Part shown: positions 1 to 7,523 of the stretch, one piece after another
How the letters are laid out: the number at the start of each line of letters is the position of its first letter
How positions within the stretch are numbered: position 1 is the first letter of the stretch
NCBI RefSeq assembly: GCF_018336975.1
Contig: NZ_CP025572.1
Location: 2,397,162 to 2,461,161 of the forward strand
DNA: 64,000 nucleotides
Reading direction: 5' to 3'
Origin: Marinomonas sp. CT5
GTDB lineage: Bacteria; Pseudomonadota; Gammaproteobacteria; Pseudomonadales; Marinomonadaceae
Translations under genes and position numbers: made by a program
Notes under the pieces: generated by a model
Seen by the model: the letters and a program-made list of their open reading frames with translations, nothing else
Told to the model about the DNA's origin: nothing
Databases searched by the model: none

Positions 1-62
1 GGGTTCGAACCCCTGTTACCGCCGTGAAAGGGCGGTGTCCTAGGCCTCTAGACGAACGGGAC
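1..62 (-). tRNA. tRNA-Glu (UUC), cut by window edge
   Basis: The 3' acceptor end lies outside the window. The visible part is identical to the complete tRNA-Glu copies to the right, with a 5' GTCCCGT acceptor strand and a TTTC-containing anticodon loop giving UUC. It is the most distal visible member of the leftward Glu-Gly array. Confidence 0.93.
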
Positions 63-112
63 ACATCTTAGCTTTTATAGTGCTACAACTATTTTCCTTT
101 TCTAAAAGGAAA

Positions 113-187
113 TGGAGCGGGAAACGAGGCTCGAACTCGCGACCCCAACCTTGGCAAGGTTGTGCTCTACCACTGAGCTATTCCCGC
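113..187 (-). tRNA. tRNA-Gly (GCC)
   Basis: A 75-nt cloverleaf with encoded CCA. The acceptor GCGGGAA pairs with TTCCCGC, the anticodon loop is TTGCCAA (anticodon GCC), and the T-loop is TTCGAGC. It is the Gly partner of a Glu-Gly repeat unit. Confidence 0.97.
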
Positions 188-273
188 ATTCGACCACCCT
201 ACTCTTTACTCGCATAAAGCAGTGAGTGATCTCATCATGATCAAGCTTAAGCCAATCATAATTTAATAATTTG

Positions 274-349
274 TGGCGTCCCGTAGGGGGTTCGAACCCC
301 TGTTACCGCCGTGAAAGGGCGGTGTCCTAGGCCTCTAGACGAACGGGAC
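274..349 (-). tRNA. tRNA-Glu (UUC)
   Basis: A 76-nt cloverleaf with encoded CCA. The acceptor GTCCCGT pairs with ACGGGAC. The anticodon stem CCGCC/GGCGG carries loop CTTTCAC, so the anticodon is UUC. The T-arm contains GGTTCGAACC. Confidence 0.97.
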
Positions 350-399
350 ACATCTTAGCTTTTATAGTACTACAACTATTTTCCTTTGCTAAAAGGAAA

Positions 400-474
400 T
401 GGAGCGGGAAACGAGGCTCGAACTCGCGACCCCAACCTTGGCAAGGTTGTGCTCTACCACTGAGCTATTCCCGC
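400..474 (-). tRNA. tRNA-Gly (GCC)
   Basis: A 75-nt cloverleaf identical in sequence to the neighbouring Gly copies, with encoded CCA and anticodon GCC. It lies 50 nt downstream, in the transcribed direction, of the next tRNA-Glu pattern seen throughout the array. Confidence 0.97.
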
Positions 475-560
475 ATTCGACCACCCTACTCTTTACTCGC
501 ATAAAGCAGTGAGTGATCTCATCATGATCAAGCTTAAGCCAATCATGATTTAATAATTTG

Positions 561-636
561 TGGCGTCCCGTAGGGGGTTCGAACCCCTGTTACCGCCGTG
601 AAAGGGCGGTGTCCTAGGCCTCTAGACGAACGGGAC
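561..636 (-). tRNA. tRNA-Glu (UUC)
   Basis: A 76-nt cloverleaf identical to the other Glu copies, anticodon UUC, CCA encoded. It begins exactly 287 nt from the previous Glu copy. Confidence 0.97.
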
Positions 637-686
637 ACATCTTAGCTTTTATAGTGCTACAACTATTTTCCTTTTCTAAAAGGAAA

Positions 687-761
687 TGGAGCGGGAAACG
701 AGGCTCGAACTCGCGACCCCAACCTTGGCAAGGTTGTGCTCTACCACTGAGCTATTCCCGC
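687..761 (-). tRNA. tRNA-Gly (GCC)
   Basis: A 75-nt cloverleaf with anticodon GCC and encoded CCA, again identical to its paralogues. It begins exactly 287 nt from the previous Gly copy. Confidence 0.97.
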
Positions 762-853
762 ATTCGACCACCCTACTCTTTACTCGCACAAAGCAGTGAG
801 TGATCTCATCATGATCAAGCTTAAGCTTAAGCCAATCATGATTTAATAATTTG

Positions 854-929
854 TGGCGTCCCGTAGGGGGTTCGAACCCCTGTTACCGCCGTGAAAGGGC
901 GGTGTCCTAGGCCTCTAGACGAACGGGAC
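854..929 (-). tRNA. tRNA-Glu (UUC)
   Basis: A 76-nt cloverleaf with anticodon UUC and encoded CCA. The spacer on its left carries a 6-base AAGCTT duplication compared with the other units, so this period is 293 rather than 287. Confidence 0.97.
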
Positions 930-980
930 ACACCTTAGCTTTTATAGTGCTATAACTACTTTCCTTTTTCTAAAAGGAAA

Positions 981-1055
981 TGGAGCGGGAAACGAGGCTC
1001 GAACTCGCGACCCCAACCTTGGCAAGGTTGTGCTCTACCACTGAGCTATTCCCGC
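981..1055 (-). tRNA. tRNA-Gly (GCC)
   Basis: A 75-nt cloverleaf with anticodon GCC and encoded CCA. This is the promoter-proximal Gly. The spacer between it and the first Glu gene is short and unlike the other Gly-to-Glu spacers. Confidence 0.97.
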
Positions 1056-1113
1056 AAAAACTTCTCATACAACATCAAAAAAAGTAGACTCTACAACCAA
1101 CCTTATGAAAGGA

Positions 1114-1189
1114 TGGCGTCCCGTAGGGGGTTCGAACCCCTGTTACCGCCGTGAAAGGGCGGTGTCCTAGGCCTCTAGACGAACGGGAC
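1114..1189 (-). tRNA. tRNA-Glu (UUC), first gene of the array
   Basis: A 76-nt cloverleaf with anticodon UUC and encoded CCA. It is the gene nearest the likely promoter, so the array is probably transcribed leftward from here as one precursor. Confidence 0.97.
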
Positions 1190-1215
1190 AACGTAATAAT
1201 CTTGCTGTGTGAGCG

Positions 1216-1250
1216 GGTGCGTATATTACTGTTACCAATCATAAAATCAA
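1216..1250 (-). promoter_or_regulatory. Stable-RNA type promoter of the tRNA array
   Basis: On the minus strand a TTGATT -35 is followed after 16 nt by a TAATAT -10, then by a GC-rich stretch (ACGCACCCGC) ahead of the first tRNA-Glu. A GC-rich discriminator is typical of stringently controlled tRNA and rRNA promoters. The elements are visible; activity is inferred. Confidence 0.6.
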
Positions 1251-1320
1251 TAGTTTTTTTCATTAATTTAAGCTACTTAGAGAAAAAGTCGCTTTGAAAA
1301 TCAATCTGATCGGAGCTTTT

Positions 1321-1890
1321 ATGCTAAATAAACACTTTTTTTTGACCTTATCACTTACCACGCTTTTATTAGCTGGCTGCTCTACAACCCACTATATAAG
1401 CATCACCCCAGAAACAAATATCAAAAACGCTAGCCTTACAAACGAAAGGGTCATCGAGGTCAGCACAAGCACAAAACTAACCAACTCTGTTGGTTCAATT
1501 AAAACAGGCATTAATGAACACGCGGATATTTTCACCACCAATGATGTAACACAAAGTGTTAAAGACAGTGTACTAAGTGGCTTACGCCAATTAGGCTTTA
1601 CTCCTGATCAAGGTCTAATGCCCCCTGCCAAACTTCAAATCGACATTACCAAGATGAGTTACACTACAAAAGTTGAGACATTAAAAACGGTTGCTACACT
1701 AGATTTTGAATTAAAAGTAACCTTAGCGGCGAAAGGCCAGACCTATAAAGCTAACTATGGTTCACAGAAAGTAAGAGAATACGGCACAATGCCTTATCAA
1801 GAAGCCGTTCAAGATGACATGAATGGTTTAGCTAGCCAAACAGTAAATCGTTTGCTCAGTGACCCCAACATTATTGCTTTACTTAAATAA
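1321..1890 (+). CDS. yajG: YajG-family outer-membrane-type lipoprotein
   Basis: A 189-residue predicted lipoprotein. The N-terminus is a short signal peptide ending in the lipobox LLAGC, which places the lipidated cysteine at residue 20 with Ser next. That would normally favour export to the outer membrane. The rest resembles the YajG family: a periplasmic domain of about 165 residues with no catalytic motif, function unknown. The ATG at 1321 was chosen over an upstream in-frame TTG because GGAG lies 7 nt ahead and the signal peptide then has normal length. It stands alone between the tRNA array and alaA. Family assignment rests on overall layout and similarity to E. coli YajG as remembered. 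Confidence 0.8.
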   Translation: MLNKHFFLTLSLTTLLLAGCSTTHYISITPETNIKNASLTNERVIEVSTSTKLTNSVGSIKTGINEHADIFTTNDVTQSVKDSVLSGLRQLGFTPDQGLMPPAKLQIDITKMSYTTKVETLKTVATLDFELKVTLAAKGQTYKANYGSQKVREYGTMPYQEAVQDDMNGLASQTVNRLLSDPNIIALLK

Positions 1891-1904
1891 AATAATTACA
1901 ACAA

Positions 1905-1933
1905 AATGGTCTTGCCTGAACAGCAAGACCATT
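1905..1933 (+). terminator. Hairpin downstream of yajG
   Basis: AATGGTCTTGC and GCAAGACCATT form a perfect 11-bp stem with a 7-nt loop just after the yajG stop. There is no T-tract, so this may be a 3'-end stabilising hairpin or an imperfect terminator. Confidence 0.45.
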
Positions 1934-2062
1934 GCTGCCCTACTCCTACCTATCAACACATCACTTCAAACCACTTTTTTATTAACATCTTAATTCTTCA
2001 ACTTGATTGCCTTGATGTAAGGTGTAAAGTTAACTTTTTTATCCCAGTCTAAAAAGGATACC

Positions 2063-3283
2063 GTGGTGCAAATTCGCAAATCTAATAAGCTCGCCAATAT
2101 ATGTTATGAAATACGTGGACCTGTTCTTAAAGAAGCGGTTCGAATGGAAGAAGAAGGTCAACGAATTCTGAAATTAAATATTGGTAACCCTGCACCATTC
2201 GGTTTTGAAGCTCCTGATGAAATTCTTGTTGACGTTATTCGCAATCTACCAACCTCTCAGGGATACTGCGAATCAAAAGGACTTTTTTCAGCCCGTAAAG
2301 CTGTCATGCAAAAATACCAAGCTATGGGGATAAAATCCGCAGATGTTAATCACGTTTGGATGGGGAATGGTGTCAGTGAGCTCATCGTAATGGCCATGCA
2401 AGGTTTATTAAATGATGGCGATGAAATCCTTATCCCAGCACCAGATTACCCTCTTTGGACCGCTGCAGCGACATTATCTGGTGGTTATGTAAAACATTAC
2501 CTTTGTGATGAAGGCGCAGGCTGGCAACCAGATATTAATGATATCCGCTCAAAAATTTCCAATAAAACCAAAGCGATTGTCATCATCAACCCCAATAACC
2601 CAACAGGGGCTGTTTATAGCAAAGATATTCTCGAAGCCATTATTAATCTTGCTGAAGAACACAAATTACTGATTTTTTCAGACGAAATTTACGACAAAAT
2701 TCTTTATGACGAAGCCAAGCACATTCCTACCGCAACCTTAACAGAGGGGCGAGCCCCTTGTGTTACTTTTGGTGGTTTATCTAAAGTCTACCGAACAGCT
2801 GGCTTTCGATCTGGTTGGATGACCATAACTGGTGATAGAAGTGGCATTAGTGACTATATAGAAGGGTTAGAGATACTTAGCTCAATGCGCTTATGCGCTA
2901 ATGTACCAGCCCAGCACGCGGTTCAAACAGCCCTTGGTGGATATCAGAGTATTGATGAGTTAATTATCCCTGGTGGGCGCTTATATGAACAACGTAAGGT
3001 CGCATGGGAAGCATTAGATTCTATCCCTGGCGTTCATTGTCATAAACCAGAAGGCGCTTTGTACTTATTTCCTCGTCTCGACCCAAATATCTATAACATT
3101 AAAAATGACATTGACTTAGTTTTACAGTTCCTACGTGAAGAGAAAGTACTTATTGTGCAAGGCACGGGGTTTAACTGGCCAACACCAGACCATGTGCGCT
3201 TTGTTTTTCTCCCACATGTTGAAGAGCTAACTCCCGCTATGGAGCGCTTTGATGCATTTTTAGCTCGAATGAGAAAGCGTTAA
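2063..3283 (+). CDS. alaA: Glutamate-pyruvate aminotransferase AlaA
   Basis: A cytosolic PLP-dependent class I aminotransferase of 406 residues that transfers the amino group of glutamate to pyruvate, the main alanine-forming reaction in E. coli. It tracks E. coli AlaA (405 residues) almost end to end. Visible features are NPNNPTG at residues 176-182, the cofactor-contacting DEIYDKI near 207, and the Schiff-base lysine K241 in GGLSKVYRTAGFR. Two consecutive GTG codons open the frame; AAGGA ends 4 nt before the first and 7 nt before the second, so either may be used. It is followed by htpX in the same direction with only 67 nt between. Confidence 0.95.
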   Translation: MVQIRKSNKLANICYEIRGPVLKEAVRMEEEGQRILKLNIGNPAPFGFEAPDEILVDVIRNLPTSQGYCESKGLFSARKAVMQKYQAMGIKSADVNHVWMGNGVSELIVMAMQGLLNDGDEILIPAPDYPLWTAAATLSGGYVKHYLCDEGAGWQPDINDIRSKISNKTKAIVIINPNNPTGAVYSKDILEAIINLAEEHKLLIFSDEIYDKILYDEAKHIPTATLTEGRAPCVTFGGLSKVYRTAGFRSGWMTITGDRSGISDYIEGLEILSSMRLCANVPAQHAVQTALGGYQSIDELIIPGGRLYEQRKVAWEALDSIPGVHCHKPEGALYLFPRLDPNIYNIKNDIDLVLQFLREEKVLIVQGTGFNWPTPDHVRFVFLPHVEELTPAMERFDAFLARMRKR

Positions 3284-3290
3284 CCCCTCT

Positions 3291-3317
3291 CTTGAAATAA
3301 TCTAGGAAAGCCCTACT
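3291..3317 (+). promoter_or_regulatory. Candidate sigma32 (heat-shock) promoter of htpX
   Basis: CTTGAAA is a perfect match to the sigma32 -35 element. After 13 nt comes CCCTACT, a partial match to the CCCCATNT -10 element. Spacing fits. htpX is a known heat-shock gene in E. coli, which supports the reading. The predicted start, 6-8 nt past the -10, falls at about 3323-3326, inside the following inverted repeat. Confidence 0.6.
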
Positions 3318-3347
3318 ATGCTCCTTAACAGTTTCTTAAGGAGCATA
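3317..3347 (+). promoter_or_regulatory. Perfect hairpin hiding the htpX ribosome binding site
   Basis: TATGCTCCTTAA (3317-3328) and TTAAGGAGCATA (3336-3347) form a perfect 12-bp stem with loop CAGTTTC. The 3' arm contains the whole AAGGAG Shine-Dalgarno (3338-3343) that lies 7 nt before the htpX ATG. In any transcript that includes the 5' arm, the site would be base-paired. Confidence 0.75.
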
Positions 3348-3350
3348 TCA

Positions 3351-4229
3351 ATGCGTATTATTCTGTTTTTGCTGACAAACCTTGCTGTCATGGTGGTTGC
3401 AGGGATTGTTTTAAGTCTTTTAGGCGTTAATGGCTATATGACCAGTAACGGTTTGAACTTCACGTCTTTACTGATTTTCTGTGGGGTATTTGGTTTTACC
3501 GGCAGTTTAATTTCACTATTTCTATCCAAATTTATGGCAAAGCGTGGTTCAGGTGCAGTGGTTATAGAGCAACCACGTAACCATAAAGAAGTATGGTTAT
3601 TAGATACCGTTAAGGAGCTTTCGCACAACGCAGGTATAAAAATGCCTGAAGTGGCAATTTTTCCAGCTCATGAGGCCAACGCTTTTGCCACAGGCTGGAA
3701 TAAAAATGATGCCCTTGTTGCGGTATCAAGCGGTATGCTTGATCGATTCTCTCCTGATGAGATTAAAGCCGTTCTTGGCCATGAAATTGGGCACGTTGCT
3801 AATGGAGACATGATCACTCTCTCCCTTATTCAAGGCGTGGTAAACACTTTTGTTATGTTTTTCGCCCGCATAGCAGCTTACGCTGTTGATCAATTCTTGA
3901 GAAGGGATGACAACGAAGGCTCAGTTGGCTGGGGTTACTATATTGCAACGTTCGTGTTTGAGATCGTTTTTGGTATTTTAGCTTCTATGATTGTTATGTG
4001 GTTCTCTCGATTCCGGGAGTTTCGTGCTGATGAAGCTGGAGCTAAACTCGCAGGAAAAGGAGCGATGATCGCCGCATTAGCTCGACTACAACAAGAACAC
4101 GAAGAAAGTCATATGCCAGACTCTATGCTTGCTTTCGGTATTCGTCGCGGCAAGAAACCAACACTGGGCGAACTTTTTTCTAGTCACCCACCTATTGGCG
4201 ATCGAATCAAGGCCCTTCAAGCGCTTTAA
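3351..4229 (+). CDS. htpX: Membrane zinc protease HtpX
   Basis: An inner-membrane M48 family metalloprotease of 292 residues that degrades misfolded membrane proteins, alongside FtsH in E. coli. The active-site motif HEIGH sits at residues 144-148, with the third zinc ligand expected in [10 protein letters not shown] near residue 222. Hydrophobic segments occupy about residues 3-27, 38-60, 155-177 and 188-215. The ATG at 3351 was chosen over an in-frame ATG at 3318 because AAGGAG precedes it at good spacing and the N-terminus [10 protein letters not shown] then matches E. coli HtpX. The start region carries a heat-shock-like promoter and a hairpin over the ribosome binding site. Confidence 0.95.
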   Translation: MRIILFLLTNLAVMVVAGIVLSLLGVNGYMTSNGLNFTSLLIFCGVFGFTGSLISLFLSKFMAKRGSGAVVIEQPRNHKEVWLLDTVKELSHNAGIKMPEVAIFPAHEANAFATGWNKNDALVAVSSGMLDRFSPDEIKAVLGHEIGHVANGDMITLSLIQGVVNTFVMFFARIAAYAVDQFLRRDDNEGSVGWGYYIATFVFEIVFGILASMIVMWFSRFREFRADEAGAKLAGKGAMIAALARLQQEHEESHMPDSMLAFGIRRGKKPTLGELFSSHPPIGDRIKALQAL

Positions 4230-4253
4230 AATTTGCTCACCAAATACCCCCCA

Positions 4254-4284
4254 AAAAAACGCCAGCATAAGCTGGCGTTTTTTT
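4254..4284. terminator. Bidirectional terminator between htpX and fdsD
   Basis: AACGCCAGC and GCTGGCGTT form a 9-bp stem with loop ATAA, flanked by an A-run on the left and a T-run on the right. It can stop both htpX (rightward) and the fds operon (leftward). Confidence 0.9.
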
Positions 4285-4303
4285 ATCAGTGATTTTTTAA
4301 AGC

Positions 4304-4534
4304 TTAATTATCAGTACTGAAAAGCTTTTTTCCCGCCAACAAAGCGGCTGGGTGAAGTTGCTCTCCCCCCTCAGTGATGTAATCATTCAACATCGCTTTC
4401 ATACGTCTTGGCCAAAACTTTGTTACATGTCCCGCAATAACTTCTGCAACCTCAGTATTGTCTCCAGCGCTTATGTTATTAACAGCAATCTGGTTAATCA
4501 TTTCTATCACACGCTCTTGCTCACTTTGATGCAT
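4304..4534 (-). CDS. fdsD: NAD-dependent formate dehydrogenase delta subunit
   Basis: A small 76-residue cytosolic protein matching the FdsD pattern: an N-terminal helix with MINQIA, then IAGHVTKFWPRRMKAML, where the H-x4-FW-x2-RM core is typical of the family. FdsD accompanies soluble molybdenum or tungsten formate dehydrogenases of the FdsGBA type and appears to be needed for activity. It is the last gene of the leftward fds operon, 123 nt after fdsA and directly before a terminator. A plus-strand frame over the same bases has no family resemblance. Confidence 0.88.
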   Translation of the reverse strand: MHQSEQERVIEMINQIAVNNISAGDNTEVAEVIAGHVTKFWPRRMKAMLNDYITEGGEQLHPAALLAGKKLFSTDN

Positions 4535-4657
4535 ATTTTATTCTCACAGCAACAATTCACATCTAACCATATCCAATCCAGCAAATTAGAGTGATGAAGA
4601 TTTAAATCTCACCATCACACTCCATATGCCAATCAAGATAACCCCATTCTCTACCCG

Positions 4658-7522
4658 TTATTTAGTGGCCACTAACGTTGCTTCTGAGAGGAATCTTTGT
4701 TGGCGATGGTGATTCGCCTCAAAATTCTTCTGCCACTCAGATGGTTGAGAAACTTTTTCTACCTGTACCGCTGTCACCTTATATTCCGGACAATTTGTTG
4801 CCCAGTCGGAATTATTCGTTGTGATCACGTTAGCCCCACTTCCTGGATGATGGAACGTTGTATAAACCACACCCGGCTGCATTCGATCACTGATACGAGC
4901 TCGAAGAACAGTGTGCCCCGCGCGACTACTGATTCCAAGCCAATCACCATCATTCACCCCACGCTCTTCAGCGTCATGTGGGTGAAGCTCTAAAAAGTCT
5001 TCATCATGCCATGCTTGATTATCGGTACGACGCGTTTGAGCCCCCACATTGTACTGACTAAGAATTCGACCTGTTGTCAATAATAATGGGAATCGACGAT
5101 TAGCTCTCTCCGTCGTTGGAACAAACTCTGTAATAGCAAAATGCCCCTTACCCTCAACAGTCGGAAAACTATCAACATGCATAATAGGTGATCCAACAGG
5201 AAATTCAGCGTTACAAGGCCACTGCAAACTTCCATGCTCATCCAACTTGTCATAGCTAACTCCTGAAAAACTTGGTGTCAGCATTGCAATTTCATCCATG
5301 ATCTCAGATGGATGACTGTAATTCATTGGGTATCCTAAAGCATTAGCAAGCTCTACCGTCACTTGCCAGTCTTCTTTACCCGCAATAGGGGGCATGACTT
5401 TACGAACACGGTTAATACGGCGCTCTGCGTTTGTAAAAGTGCCATTTTTTTCCAAGAAAGTTGAACCAGGTAAAAGTACATGAGCAAATTTTGCCGTTTC
5501 GTTGAGGAAAATATCTTGAACAATTAGGCAGTCCAAAGCCTTTAATGCCGCCTCAACATGTTGAGTGTTAGGATCAGACTGAGCAATGTCTTCCCCTTGA
5601 ACGTATAAGGCCCGGAATTGTCCGGCTATAGCCGCGTCAAACATATTTGGAATTCGCAACCCTGGCTCATCATCTAACTTAACCCCCCATACAGCCTCAA
5701 AACGACCGCGTGCAATGGGATCAGAAACATGCTGATAACCAGGTAACTCATGTGGAAATGATCCCATATCACAAGAGCCTTGCACGTTATTCTGCCCACG
5801 TAATGGGTTAACACCAACACCGTCACGGCCTATGTTGCCTGTAGCCAATGCTAAATTAGCAATGCCCATAACCATTGTTGAGCCTTGACTATGTTCAGTC
5901 ACCCCTAAGCCATAATAAATAGCAGCATTAGGCGCCTTAGCAAACATACGAGCAGATTCACGCACTTGCTCTGCTTTGACTCCAGTTACCTCTTCTACCG
6001 CTTCCGGTGCATGACGAGGATCAGAGATAAAAGCACGCCACTTGCTATAAGCATCCGATTCACAACGCTTAGCAATAAAATCTTTATCTTCCAAACCATC
6101 CGTAATAACAACATGGGCTAAAGCATTGACCATAGCCACATTTGTTCCCGGGCGTAATGGCAAATGCACAGCATCACCCAAATGTGGTGTTTTGAGCAAA
6201 TCTATTCTTCTAGGGTCAGCAACAATCAAACTCGCACCTTCACGAAGACGTCGACGCATTAAAGAACCAAATACTGGGTGAGCATCCGTTGGATTAGCAC
6301 CAATTACCAGAACACAATCAGATTTCAGAACAGAGTCAAATGTTTGCGTACCAGCAGATTCCCCTAGAGTTTGCTTCAAGCCATAACCTGTTGGACTGTG
6401 ACAAACGCGAGCGCAAGTATCGGTATTGTTATTTCCGAATGCAGCGCGGATAAGTTTTTGTACTAAATAGGTTTCTTCGTTAGTGCAACGAGAAGATGTG
6501 ATTCCGCCAATACTTTCACGACCGTGCTCAGATTGAATCTCTTTTAAACGCCCTGCAGCGAAATTCATGGCCTCCTCCCAACTCACTTCTTTCCATGGCT
6601 GATCGATTGAATCTCGAATCATAGGTGTTTTAATGCGATCTTTGTGTGTCGCATAACCAAAAGCAAAACGCCCTTTCACACAAGAATGGCCATGGTTTGC
6701 ATCGCCACCTTTATCTGGAACCATACGAACCAATTGGTCGCCTTTCATTTCCGCACGAAATGAACAGCCAACGCCACAATAAGCACATGTGGTGACAACA
6801 CTATGCTCAGGTTGACCTAATTCAATAATCGAATTTTCTGATAACGTCGCTGTAGGGCAAGCTTGTACACACGCACCACAGGAAACACATTCAGAATCAA
6901 GGAAGTTCTCGTTTTGACCTGCCGACACTTTTGAATCAAAACCTCTACCATCAATAGTCAAAGCAAATGTACCTTGAACCTCTTCACAGGCGCGAACACA
7001 GCGAGAACATACGATGCACTTACTCGCATCAAAGGTAAAATAGGGGTTTGAAGTATCTTTAGGCGCATCTAAGTGGTTTTCGCCATCAAAACCATAGCGA
7101 ACCTCTCTAAGTCCAACAGCACCAGCCATATCCTGTAATTCACAATCCCCATTAGCTGGACAGGTTAAGCAATCCAGCGGGTGATCGGAAATATAAAGCT
7201 CCATAATGTTACGACGCAGTTTGGCTAGCTTGTCATTTTGAGTGGAAACTTTCATTCCCTGTTCAGCAGGTGTTGTACAAGACGCAGGCATTCCCCGACG
7301 CCCCTCAATTTGAACAGCACACAATCGACAAGAGCCAAATGCTTCAAGATTATCCGTTGCGCATAACTTTGGAATATTAATGTCGAACAGAGCAGCAGCA
7401 CGCATTACAGAAGTGCCCTCTGGCACAGTGACTTCAACACCATCAATTTCTAAAGTAACTAACTGCTCACTAAGCGAGGCAGGCGTCCCATAGTCTTTAT
7501 TAGGATCAAAATATTGCAACAT
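4658..7522 (-). CDS. fdsA: NAD-dependent formate dehydrogenase alpha subunit (molybdopterin, Fe-S)
   Basis: The catalytic subunit, 954 residues, oxidising formate to CO2 at a bis-MGD cofactor. From the N-terminus there is a [2Fe-2S] ferredoxin domain (C54, C65, C68, C82), a His-ligated [4Fe-4S] site (H114, C118, C121, C127), two [4Fe-4S] clusters (C169/172/175/179 and C212/215/218/222), then the molybdopterin domain with C246/249/253/281. The metal-ligating residue is Cys374 in ARVCHSPTG, not selenocysteine, followed by the conserved His375. No Tat signal is present, so the enzyme is cytosolic. It starts one base after the fdsB stop, indicating tight coupling. Metal identity (Mo or W) cannot be told. 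Confidence 0.95.
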   Translation of the reverse strand: MLQYFDPNKDYGTPASLSEQLVTLEIDGVEVTVPEGTSVMRAAALFDINIPKLCATDNLEAFGSCRLCAVQIEGRRGMPASCTTPAEQGMKVSTQNDKLAKLRRNIMELYISDHPLDCLTCPANGDCELQDMAGAVGLREVRYGFDGENHLDAPKDTSNPYFTFDASKCIVCSRCVRACEEVQGTFALTIDGRGFDSKVSAGQNENFLDSECVSCGACVQACPTATLSENSIIELGQPEHSVVTTCAYCGVGCSFRAEMKGDQLVRMVPDKGGDANHGHSCVKGRFAFGYATHKDRIKTPMIRDSIDQPWKEVSWEEAMNFAAGRLKEIQSEHGRESIGGITSSRCTNEETYLVQKLIRAAFGNNNTDTCARVCHSPTGYGLKQTLGESAGTQTFDSVLKSDCVLVIGANPTDAHPVFGSLMRRRLREGASLIVADPRRIDLLKTPHLGDAVHLPLRPGTNVAMVNALAHVVITDGLEDKDFIAKRCESDAYSKWRAFISDPRHAPEAVEEVTGVKAEQVRESARMFAKAPNAAIYYGLGVTEHSQGSTMVMGIANLALATGNIGRDGVGVNPLRGQNNVQGSCDMGSFPHELPGYQHVSDPIARGRFEAVWGVKLDDEPGLRIPNMFDAAIAGQFRALYVQGEDIAQSDPNTQHVEAALKALDCLIVQDIFLNETAKFAHVLLPGSTFLEKNGTFTNAERRINRVRKVMPPIAGKEDWQVTVELANALGYPMNYSHPSEIMDEIAMLTPSFSGVSYDKLDEHGSLQWPCNAEFPVGSPIMHVDSFPTVEGKGHFAITEFVPTTERANRRFPLLLTTGRILSQYNVGAQTRRTDNQAWHDEDFLELHPHDAEERGVNDGDWLGISSRAGHTVLRARISDRMQPGVVYTTFHHPGSGANVITTNNSDWATNCPEYKVTAVQVEKVSQPSEWQKNFEANHHRQQRFLSEATLVATK

Positions 7523-7523
7523 A

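Larger units (their letters stand above)
113..1055. repeat. Tandem Glu-Gly tRNA repeat, period about 287 bp
   Basis: Gly genes begin at 113, 400, 687 and 981; Glu genes at 274, 561 and 854. Both genes and spacers are nearly identical between units, with a few substitutions and one 6-bp AAGCTT insertion. Spacers carry a small hairpin (TTTCC/GGAAA around CTTTTCTAAAAG) between Glu and Gly that could guide processing. Spacer identity implies recent duplication or gene conversion. Confidence 0.9.

Noticed and set aside
1075..1263. Leftward 62-codon frame in the tRNA region
   Set aside because: It runs through the first tRNA-Glu gene and its promoter, with no ribosome binding site or family signature.
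3317..3347. Inverted repeat as a simple terminator for alaA
   Set aside because: There is no T-run, the 3' arm carries the htpX Shine-Dalgarno, and the ATG follows within 4 nt, so a control role fits better.
4352..4594. Rightward 80-codon frame over fdsD
   Set aside because: It is opposite fdsD, which has clear family features and operon context.
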